A DNA stretch of 12,005 nt from Corallococcus sp. Lineage in GTDB: Bacteria; Bacillota; Clostridia; Christensenellales; CAG-314. The notes beneath the pieces are model-generated. The model searched no databases. It was given only the letters and a program-made list of their open reading frames with translations, and had not been told where the DNA came from. Every line of letters starts with the position of its first letter. The first letter of the stretch is position 1. Positions 6,917-11,520 of the stretch are shown here, piece by piece. The stretch lies in assembly GCA_023663205.1 (NCBI GenBank), contig JAMPHX010000041.1, positions 1-12,005 of the forward strand. The letters run 5' to 3'. The translations under genes and the position numbers were made by a program.

Positions 6917-7054
6917 TATTATGCTATTATACCGTACACGAATATAATTTTACATAAATAAATATTGTTCCGCGTGATACGATGTAATAGCGAGTAGTTA
7001 GCAGTAATTAAACGTAGTTAAATTTAGTTAACTGTCGTTATGTATGCTATTATA
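6917..7054. repeat. Second locus of the ~90-bp repeat family
   Basis: A partial unit (6917-6942, only the TATTATACCGTACACGAA end) is followed by a 29-bp unrelated spacer (6943-6971) and an almost complete unit (6972-7054). The complete unit and the one at 4532-4616 align without gaps: by hand about 70 of 84 positions agree, with the first 18 and the TGTATGCTAT block identical. It contains five consecutive 10-bp blocks at 6991-7040. The unit ends 8 nt before a strong terminator instead of in ACACGAA. Confidence 0.75.
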
Positions 7055-7062
7055 GCAATATT

Positions 7063-7097
7063 CCCGTGCGGTAATCAAGCCGCACGGGTTTTGTTTT
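7063..7097 (+). terminator. Strong intrinsic terminator after the repeat
   Basis: Perfect 9-bp GC-rich stem CCCGTGCGG / CCGCACGGG (7063-7071 with 7080-7088), 8-nt loop, then TTTTGTTTT. It ends the transcript from the 6811 promoter, since no gene lies upstream within 500 bp. Confidence 0.9.
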
Positions 7098-7171
7098 AAT
7101 CCAATATGTATTTTTGAAGTTATTTTAGGAAGGCGGAAGGTTTTAAAATTTTCAAAATCTCTTAAAAATGC

Positions 7172-7200
7172 TTGTTTATTACTATAAACCGTGCTATAAT
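7172..7200 (+). promoter_or_regulatory. tRNA-Gln promoter
   Basis: TTGTTT (7172-7177), 17 nt, TATAAT (7195-7200) with a TG extended -10. The tRNA begins 17 nt downstream. Confidence 0.8.
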
Positions 7201-7216
7201 ATTTTTCGTTGGATAA

Positions 7217-7291
7217 TGGGGTATCGCCAAGCGGTAAGGCAACGGATTCTGACTCCGTCACTCGCAGGTTCGAATCCTGCTACCCTAGCCA
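7217..7291 (+). tRNA. tRNA-Gln (anticodon CTG)
   Basis: The cloverleaf is complete. The acceptor stem is TGGGGTA with TACCCTA (one G-U). The anticodon stem is ACGGA/TCCGT around loop TTCTGAC, giving anticodon CTG. The T arm is GCAGG-TTCGAAT-CCTGC. CCA is encoded at 7289-7291. It has its own promoter and terminator. Its 3' end faces the recombinase gene of the neighbouring mobile element, so it is a candidate integration target, although no second copy of its 3' end is present in this window. Confidence 0.97.
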
Positions 7292-7295
7292 TTTT

Positions 7296-7328
7296 GAGTG
7301 CATTATGTTATTATAATGCACTCTTTTT
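7296..7328 (+). terminator. tRNA-Gln terminator
   Basis: Perfect 11-bp stem GAGTGCATTAT / ATAATGCACTC, 6-nt loop, then TTTTT, starting 4 nt after the CCA. Confidence 0.93.
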
Positions 7329-7469
7329 GTTGTATCAATACGAGCAAACGCAAATTTTTTGATTTGATTTTTCGCTCTAAATGGTCGTTTTTATATCATT
7401 TTTATGCCATAAAAACACGATTTGGCTTGCATTTGGTTTTTATGTTATATTTACACGACCGACATTTTG

Positions 7470-7593
7470 TGTCATGTCGAGCGCAGCCGAGACATCTAGG
7501 TGAAGCCGCAAATGTAATTTTCTAACATAATGGCGGCAACAAGTTGCCTAGATTTCTCCACGCGTTCGCTACGCTCACTTGGTCGAAATGACA
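7470..7593. repeat. Palindromic REP/MITE-like element
   Basis: The 124-bp element begins TGTCATGTCGAGCGCAGC and ends in the inverted counterpart GGTCGAAATGACA. The shared arm blocks are TGTCAT, TCGA, GAGCG, AGC and ATCTAGG. The centre has a perfect GGCAAC-AA-GTTGCC hairpin (7535-7548). It is non-coding and lies between the tRNA-Gln terminator and the recombinase gene. The TGTCAT...ATGACA form resembles small palindromic repeats spread through many bacterial genomes. No clear target duplication is visible. Confidence 0.6.
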
Positions 7594-7661
7594 TGAGCAA
7601 GGTCAAATGCGTTCGAATATACTTGGCTGTGGACATCTTTCGCTTATATATGGAATATCCA

Positions 7662-8795
7662 TCAATTCGTTTGCGTTGCTTTGCATTTTTTACTCCAAAA
7701 GCGCTCGGCCGGGTTGGGCGCGACGTAGTTCGCTTCGGGGAAATCCCATTGCTGGTAGTCCACGAGCAAAGATTGTTTTAACTGGAACGACTTGGAATAA
7801 TCGGTGTAACCGCGGTCCACCACCGACGATCCGCAAAACACGTCTTGGCAATGTCCGTCCCACAGCATTACGAGTTCCAAGTTGACGCCCGCTTCCTTAC
7901 AGCGAGTAATAAAGGTATAGCGTAATTCGTGCGTGTGATGTTCGGGCAAGATTTGCTTTAACTTGTTTGTTACGCTGTTCGGTTTACAGTTTTTGGCGCG
8001 CTCCCAGTCGATGTACGGAAGGACTCGTCGTAGCATCGGTGTTACCGGAATATAGCGCGTTTCCTCGTTTTTGCCCATTAGTTGCTTGCTTGTTACTGTC
8101 CTTATCCAGTTGTCGTCCACCACTTCCAACCGCGCAAGTTCGCTGCGGCGCATACCCGTATAGAGCAACACAAGGTACGCGTGGCATGCGTCGCAATACA
8201 AGTGCTTTATGCAATAGTCTACAAGTACGCGTTCTTCCTCGTAGGTAAGCGCCTTGCCGTGCTTACTTGTAAAACGCGGCACTACAACCTTTTTCATTGG
8301 CGAAGGAAAACCCAAGTCGTCTTCGATAAGGTCAAATATGCACGTCAACGTCAAATGGTACTTGTGCGCCGTATGAAGTTTGCCGCGATCGACGTACTCG
8401 AACAAATATTGCTGCAATTCGTCGCGGGTGAAACTTGTCGCCTTGCGGTCGGCAAAACGTAAAAATAACGTGTGGTCCACTTGGCGGTCGTATTCCTTGT
8501 AGGTAGACGGTTTTGTTGTGCGCTTTTTGATGGCGAGCCATTTGTAGGCGTATTCCATAAACGTGGGCGAGTTGTCCGGCGTTACCATTGCGTCGTCCAG
8601 CGCTTGTTGGGTTAGGGCTTCGTCGAGAGCCCTGATGAAGTTTTCCTTGAGTTCCTTTGGCGAGTAGGCGCGAACGTCCAATTCGATACCTTTACGTTTC
8701 ATACGCGCTTGATATGCGCCGCTTGGGAGTTGGCGGTAACGGATAATCATATCGCGCACCGCGAACATGTTTTTGTCTTTGTTTGTTGTCGGCAT
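7662..8795 (-). CDS. Tyrosine recombinase (integrase)
   Basis: This 377-aa site-specific recombinase starts at the ATG of MPTTNKDKN, which has AAAGGAG 9 nt upstream. An arm-type DNA-binding region comes first (YRQLPSGAYQARMKRKG), then a SAM-like core-binding domain (SPTFMEYAYKWLAIK...), then the catalytic domain. Catalytic residues, in full-length-ORF numbering where this Met is 68, are Arg283 in TGMRRSE, a Lys in TSKQLMGK, His356 and Arg359 in HTHELRYTF, His382 in WDGHCQD, and Tyr397 in GYTDYS. The His382-Tyr397 spacing (15) is longer than the usual ~9-10. It catalyses integration and excision of the element and reads toward the tRNA-Gln. The same frame stays open for 67 codons upstream (see 8796-8996). 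Confidence 0.9.
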   Translation of the reverse strand: MPTTNKDKNMFAVRDMIIRYRQLPSGAYQARMKRKGIELDVRAYSPKELKENFIRALDEALTQQALDDAMVTPDNSPTFMEYAYKWLAIKKRTTKPSTYKEYDRQVDHTLFLRFADRKATSFTRDELQQYLFEYVDRGKLHTAHKYHLTLTCIFDLIEDDLGFPSPMKKVVVPRFTSKHGKALTYEEERVLVDYCIKHLYCDACHAYLVLLYTGMRRSELARLEVVDDNWIRTVTSKQLMGKNEETRYIPVTPMLRRVLPYIDWERAKNCKPNSVTNKLKQILPEHHTHELRYTFITRCKEAGVNLELVMLWDGHCQDVFCGSSVVDRGYTDYSKSFQLKQSLLVDYQQWDFPEANYVAPNPAERFWSKKCKATQTN

Positions 8796-8996
8796 TTCTA
8801 ATATCTCCTTTGATGTGATTTTGAAACTGCCGGCAATTGCCGCTTTGAAATTTGTTTTGGTTTTTCTTTGTAATAGCCTTTGGTAAACGTCCAACTGCCG
8901 CTGCTGCGCTTGTATTATTTGCGCGAGCGATTCGACGTCGACGCTATTGTGCGATGTGAGTTGCTTAGTTTGTTGTTTAGTTTCCTGCTGTTTCAA
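8796..8996 (-). other. In-frame upstream extension of the recombinase
   Basis: The recombinase frame continues upstream to a TTG at 8996, preceded by an in-frame TAA. The 67 extra residues are Gln-rich and helical (e.g. SLAQIIQAQQRQLDVYQRLL, coiled-coil-like). The TTG has AAGGAG only 2 nt before it, too close for normal initiation. The internal ATG at 8795 has an ideal site. Either two isoforms are made (444 and 377 aa) or this stretch is an untranslated leader; it contains a perfect palindrome CGGCAATTGCCG at 8831-8842. Confidence 0.4.
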
Positions 8997-9063
8997 TTCT
9001 CCTTATTTTTATTTTTGCGCGGATACTATGTTCTCTTTCCTGATGGTCAACGTTAATTGCCAT
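8977..9063 (-). CDS. Possible 28-aa leader ORF before the recombinase
   Basis: Starting at ATG 9063, this would encode a basic peptide, MAINVDHQEREHSIRAKIKI... (28 aa). A near-perfect ribosome site, AAAGGAGG, lies upstream, but 12 nt from the ATG; a GTG at the ideal 5 nt gives only five codons. Its stop overlaps the TTG start of the extended recombinase frame by 20 nt, so translation could be coupled. I do not recognise the peptide. Position and size would suit a leader peptide; there is no helix-turn-helix to support an excisionase. Confidence 0.3.
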   Translation of the reverse strand: MAINVDHQEREHSIRAKIKIRRIETAGN

Positions 9064-9245
9064 ATACCACAAAATCCTCCTTTATAGTATTTCCGCTTGA
9101 CGACCGCAAACCGCCGATGCGTGGAACGTGTTATTCCGTTACGCCTGTTCGACGCGAGCAATGACGGGTTGCGGTTTTGGAATGACGCGCTTGCAACTTG
9201 TTCAGTCGTACGGGCGCGTCAAGTCCCTTATGCGGATTTGGGTTT
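9064..9245. other. Intergenic region between recombinase leader and RHH gene
   Basis: No gene is visible on either strand. Short pieces such as GCGAGCAATGACG (9154-9166) and GGAATGACGCG (9178-9188) resemble ends of TGTCAT/ATGACA palindromic repeats, so this may be a decayed copy. Confidence 0.25.
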
Positions 9246-9539
9246 TTATTTATTTTGCTTATCTTTTGCGAATTGTTGTAATTCGCTTTCAAAGAAATCG
9301 TCGTAACCGTCCATAATCTTGGCTAACGACAAATCGTGTTCGGCTGCGTCGTATAGTAAAGACTTGTAGCCTGCCTCAATAAGTTGTACTTTGGTGTAAC
9401 CGTACTTTTGGAGGAAGTTATCTATTTGTTCCGCTTTCTCTCTAGGTACGCTTGTTCCCCATATCTTACACTTTGCCTTACGTTCCTCTTTGTGAGCGTC
9501 TTCGTATCTCTTGTCCTTGATTGATCTGCTTGTAGACAT
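9246..9539 (-). CDS. Small ribbon-helix-helix-like DNA-binding protein
   Basis: This 97-aa protein has a basic start (SRSIKDKRYEDAHKEERKAKCK), then a segment that fits a ribbon-helix-helix fold. IWGTSVPREKAEQIDNFLQKYG provides the strand and first helix, and YTKVQLIEAGYKSLL the second helix after the turn. The tail is acidic/Lys-rich. Such proteins repress their own promoter or act as accessory factors in plasmids and integrative elements. The start is firm: ATG with GGAGGT 6 nt upstream. A consensus promoter and a 14-bp palindrome at the predicted transcription start lie just upstream, which fits autorepression. It sits between the Mob-like gene and the recombinase on the same strand, with its own promoter. 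Confidence 0.7.
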   Translation of the reverse strand: MSTSRSIKDKRYEDAHKEERKAKCKIWGTSVPREKAEQIDNFLQKYGYTKVQLIEAGYKSLLYDAAEHDLSLAKIMDGYDDFFESELQQFAKDKQNK

Positions 9540-9564
9540 TGTTTTACCTCCGTTTATTGTTGCG

Positions 9565-9578
9565 TCGTATTTATACGA
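9565..9578. promoter_or_regulatory. Palindromic candidate operator of the RHH gene
   Basis: TCGTAT-TT-ATACGA is a perfect 6-2-6 inverted repeat covering the predicted transcription start (near 9580) of the RHH gene. It lies between the -10 box and the ribosome site, where a bound dimeric repressor would block transcription. Confidence 0.5.
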
Positions 9579-9586
9579 TTGATTGC

Positions 9587-9615
9587 ATTATACCACCTAT
9601 CGGGTACGGAGTCAA
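9587..9615 (-). promoter_or_regulatory. Promoter of the RHH gene
   Basis: Minus strand: TTGACT (9615-9610), 17-nt spacer, perfect TATAAT (9592-9587). It starts 17 nt after the Mob-like gene's stop, so the RHH gene, and perhaps the recombinase, has transcription independent of the Mob-like gene. Confidence 0.82.
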
Positions 9616-9631
9616 GGGGTTTGTGTAAATT

Positions 9632-10399
9632 TCAGTACGGAAGGTCGTCGAAATAGAGTTCGTCGTATTGGTCGTTTACTTCGCGGTTAAAGCGTTGCTG
9701 CTGTTGTAGGTTGGTATTCTTTATTAGAGAATAACTTTGTCCGCGTTTGGCATTATACCGTCTGGATATACGTTTATAGAAGTCTTCCTGTAAGTCCGAA
9801 AAAGAAGTCAGTCCGCCGCGTTGTTTCCAAAACTCGGTATGAGATAAACGCGGTTGGTTTAGGTCATTGTGGAATGTATAAATTGGGATATCGAATTCAT
9901 CGCGTAATTGCAGTTTTGAGCCTTTAGCGCTGCGTACGTTCGACATTACTTTGCTTTGCCACTGTTCGGTTATTGGCAGATAATATACGAACAGATTTCG
10001 CCTGTTCGGCTCGGTTACGGTTAACGCGCAGATAATGTTCTTATCCGTATGTAGGTAACCTATTTTATCTATTGCGTATTTGTAACAATTGATGAAGTAC
10101 ATTTTTATTTCGTCTATATCCGGAAAGCCCGACCAAAATTCGCGGTTGCCTCCGAATTGGAGACATTCCAATATTATATTCCTGCCCCTATTGTTGAGTT
10201 GAACATTGAGAGACTGTATTACATCTTTCCAAGCCTGTTCGGTTGGCTTGTCCATACGTTTGAGATACTTGACTGTAAACCGCTGTTCGCAGTTATGCAA
10301 GTATTCGTTTATATTGGATAATTCATTCCTCCTATGCGTTATTACCGAAATTGTAGCGTGTTTGTCCCGTACCCTATGGCTGTTCCACTCCGGCAGCAA
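9632..10399 (-). CDS. Pre/Mob (MobV)-like protein lacking the HUH histidines
   Basis: This protein of at least 255 aa is similar in layout to plasmid recombination/mobilization (Pre/Mob, MobV) relaxases. THRRNELSN (His22 from this TTG) matches the early HNxR...SN motif. WSGFPDIDEIKMYFINCYKYAIDKIG and NIICALTVTEPNRRNLFVYYLPIT match the stretch where MobV enzymes have HxDExTPHxH. RGGLTSFSDLQEDFYKRIS and NAKRGQS match the LQxxFY...RG end. The metal-binding histidines are absent; only Glu is kept. It may therefore be a divergent subfamily or an inactive relative; nicking activity is unproven. The listed start is TTG, but the frame is open to an AUA at 10438 preceded by GGAGG, encoding IYQEPKYYRNKYVLLPEW. 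The true N-terminus is probably there. Confidence 0.7.
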   Translation of the reverse strand: MLPEWNSHRVRDKHATISVITHRRNELSNINEYLHNCEQRFTVKYLKRMDKPTEQAWKDVIQSLNVQLNNRGRNIILECLQFGGNREFWSGFPDIDEIKMYFINCYKYAIDKIGYLHTDKNIICALTVTEPNRRNLFVYYLPITEQWQSKVMSNVRSAKGSKLQLRDEFDIPIYTFHNDLNQPRLSHTEFWKQRGGLTSFSDLQEDFYKRISRRYNAKRGQSYSLIKNTNLQQQQRFNREVNDQYDELYFDDLPY

Positions 10400-10447
10400 G
10401 ACGTACTTGTTCCTGTAATACTTCGGTTCTTGGTATATTCCGTTTCA

Positions 10448-10452
10448 CCTCC
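10448..10452 (-). promoter_or_regulatory. Strong ribosome site without an AUG (Mob-like gene)
   Basis: GGAGG in the context GAAGGAGGTG lies 9 nt before an in-frame AUA (10438-10436). The first usable start codon in frame is the TTG at 10399, 48 nt from this site. The codons between look coding (NKYVLLPEW). Confidence 0.55.
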
Positions 10453-10472
10453 TTCGTGTAGATTTTGAACGC

Positions 10473-10503
10473 AAAAAAATAGGTCCTCTGTTCGAGATCC
10501 TAT
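10473..10503 (-). terminator. Minus-strand terminator in the leader of the Mob-like gene
   Basis: On the minus strand, ATAGG...CCTAT (5 bp), one A-A mismatch, then a 4-bp stem (one G-U) around a 5-nt loop, followed directly by seven T. It lies only 20 nt before the ribosome site, so it either shields the gene from outside transcription or attenuates it. Confidence 0.7.
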
Positions 10504-10550
10504 CATAAAATTATATATTCCTCCGCCTTGTTCAAACGGAAAAAATTTTG

Positions 10551-10566
10551 CGCCCTATACTTTTAA
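10551..10566 (-). other. Candidate MobV-type oriT core
   Basis: The minus strand reads TTAAAAGTATAGGGCG, similar to the AAAGTATAGTG(T)G nick region of pMV158-type transfer origins. It lies about 110-120 bp upstream of the Mob-like gene, where such origins sit. The usual matching inverted-repeat arm is not clear. Confidence 0.25.
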
Positions 10567-10608
10567 GCCACGAGAACGCCCGAAATATTACTAGATTTGC
10601 AAATTTTT

Positions 10609-10624
10609 TGAAAAATATTTTTCA
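10609..10624. repeat. 16-bp perfect AT-rich palindrome
   Basis: TGAAAAATATTTTTCA is a perfect palindrome, 15 bp upstream of the -35 box at 10639. It is positioned like a regulator site for that promoter but is of low complexity, so it may be chance. Confidence 0.35.
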
Positions 10625-10638
10625 GTTAACCGTCCATA

Positions 10639-10667
10639 TTGACAAATTGACCTATACATGATATATT
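10639..10667 (+). promoter_or_regulatory. Promoter of the structured RNA / AT-rich operon
   Basis: TTGACA (10639-10644), 17 nt, TATATT (10662-10667). The predicted start, near 10674, coincides with the first base of the long stem. A second TTGACC follows at 10647-10652. Confidence 0.75.
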
Positions 10668-10672
10668 ATTTA

Positions 10673-10812
10673 TGCGACACAATTTAATAATGCTCATATG
10701 GAGGACTATGCCAATTAGTACCTCTCTTTCAACCATATGGGCAAAATTGTGTCGCAACAATTTGTGGAGTGTACTTTTGGAAGTGCGTTCCGCATTGGAG
10801 CGCACTTTTTTT
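10673..10812 (+). ncRNA. Candidate structured RNA or leader with terminator
   Basis: A perfect 13-bp stem closes the structure (TGCGACACAATTT 10673-10685 with AAATTGTGTCGCA 10744-10756). Inside are CATATGG/CCATATG (10695-10701 with 10733-10739) and a hairpin GAGGACTA / TAGT-A-CCTC (10701-10708 with 10716-10724). After a 24-nt linker comes a U-tract terminator. Transcription would begin at the stem's first base. It could be a stand-alone RNA of ~140 nt or a regulatory leader for the gene at 10829. No known riboswitch consensus was recognised. A MITE with 13-bp ends is the alternative, but no target duplication is visible. Confidence 0.55.
10781..10812 (+). terminator. Strong intrinsic terminator
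   Basis: 11-bp stem AAGTGCGTTCC / GGAGCGCACTT with one G-U pair and a 5-nt loop, followed by seven T. It ends 17 nt before the next start codon, so transcription from the promoter at 10639 must read through it to express the operon. Confidence 0.88.
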
Positions 10813-10828
10813 ATGAGGTAAAATACGA

Positions 10829-11371
10829 ATGAATGAAAAAACGCTGAGAACAGTTATGATAGTTGCATTGTGCGTAGGTATAGTTTTAATGTTGACTGGA
10901 ATTATTTATTCAAGGGAAGGGTATTCGGCACCATTATATATATCGCAGGATTTCACAATTTCAAGTTCATCGTCAATGGGAACATACAATTTTACGATTA
11001 AAGGTAAAATTAAAAATAGAACGGCAAAAGAAATTAAAATATCTACTATTACAGTTTTATGTAGCGCACCGACAAAAAACAACACAAAGTATACTGCAAC
11101 TTGGACAGATAGTAATATCGTGATACCTGCAAATGGGGAAATTGCTATTAGCGGAAGCGATTTGGTTACCGATGCGCCAACCGTTCGTTATGATAACGTA
11201 TCTTGGGTGAAATGCTCTATTAACGGAACGGAATATTTCCTTGATTATTCTAAAGATGGAATAACATTCGAATCGACGACCGGATATCTTAAGGAAGCGT
11301 GGGCTGGGGGCATAATATGCGTCATTGCCATAGTAACGTTAATTCTTAATAAAACATTGCGAAAACATTAA
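10829..11371 (+). CDS. Two-TM membrane protein with extracellular beta-rich domain
   Basis: This 180-aa protein has TM helices at residues ~8-27 and ~158-175, enclosing about 130 residues that should lie outside the cell. The enclosed part is Ser/Thr/Asn-rich with alternating hydrophobic strands (YNFTIKGKIKNRTAKEIKISTITVLC), a pattern like FxLYD-type or other small beta-sandwich domains. I do not recognise the family. The start is ATG with GAGG about 10 nt upstream. It leads an operon with a 44-aa zinc-ribbon ORF (14-nt gap) and a lipoprotein gene, so the three probably act at the cell surface together. Codon use is clearly richer in A/T than in the genes to the left, suggesting transferred DNA. 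Confidence 0.8.
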   Translation: MNEKTLRTVMIVALCVGIVLMLTGIIYSREGYSAPLYISQDFTISSSSSMGTYNFTIKGKIKNRTAKEIKISTITVLCSAPTKNNTKYTATWTDSNIVIPANGEIAISGSDLVTDAPTVRYDNVSWVKCSINGTEYFLDYSKDGITFESTTGYLKEAWAGGIICVIAIVTLILNKTLRKH

Positions 11372-11385
11372 ATTAGGAGAAACAT

Positions 11386-11520
11386 ATGAAGTACACTGTA
11401 ACTATGGTAACAATTAGATGTCCCAAGTGTGGAAAGGTCGTAAGGACATCTTCTTTTGAAAATGCAATGCAATTGAAAACAGGATCAATAATTTCAAGGA
11501 GATTATGTTATGCAAAGTAG
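11386..11520 (+). CDS. 44-aa zinc-ribbon microprotein
   Basis: ATG with AGGAGA 5 nt upstream starts a 44-aa protein: MKYTVTMVTIRCPKCGKVV followed by a basic tail ending RRLCYAK. The CPKCG knuckle (Cys12, Cys15) provides two zinc ligands; Cys41 could add a third, so a full site may need dimerisation or another partner. It lies 14 nt after the membrane protein gene and overlaps the start of the lipoprotein gene by 11 nt, an arrangement typical of translational coupling. The ideal ribosome site and tight packing are the reasons to believe it is real. The function is unknown. Confidence 0.65.
   Translation: MKYTVTMVTIRCPKCGKVVRTSSFENAMQLKTGSIISRRLCYAK

Larger units (their letters stand above)
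7662..10452 (-). mobile_element. Compact integrative, possibly mobilizable, element core
   Basis: Three minus-strand genes form the core: a Pre/Mob-like protein, a ribbon-helix-helix-like small protein and a tyrosine recombinase, lying beside a tRNA gene. This is the gene set of a small integrative mobilizable element. Element ends are not defined: no direct repeat matching the tRNA-Gln 3' end was found to the right, so the right end may be outside the window and the AT-rich operon after 10829 may be cargo. The span covers only the core genes. Confidence 0.55.

Noticed and set aside
7530..8462. Several plus-strand open frames
   Set aside because: They are antisense to the recombinase or cover the palindromic repeat; their sequences look like reverse-strand artefacts.
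9587..9600. Start of the 97-aa gene further upstream
   Set aside because: The ATG at 9539 has an ideal GGAGGT site, and the promoter's -10 box occupies 9587-9592.
10485..10503. tRNA T-arm-like sequence (TTCGAGATCC) as a right attachment site
   Set aside because: Only a few bases match the tRNA-Gln T arm, and the segment is better explained as a terminator stem.
10342..10506. 54-aa minus-strand ORF starting MIGSRTEDLF
   Set aside because: It reads through the terminator hairpin and overlaps the Mob-like gene in another frame; its sequence is low-complexity Ser/Thr/Gly.
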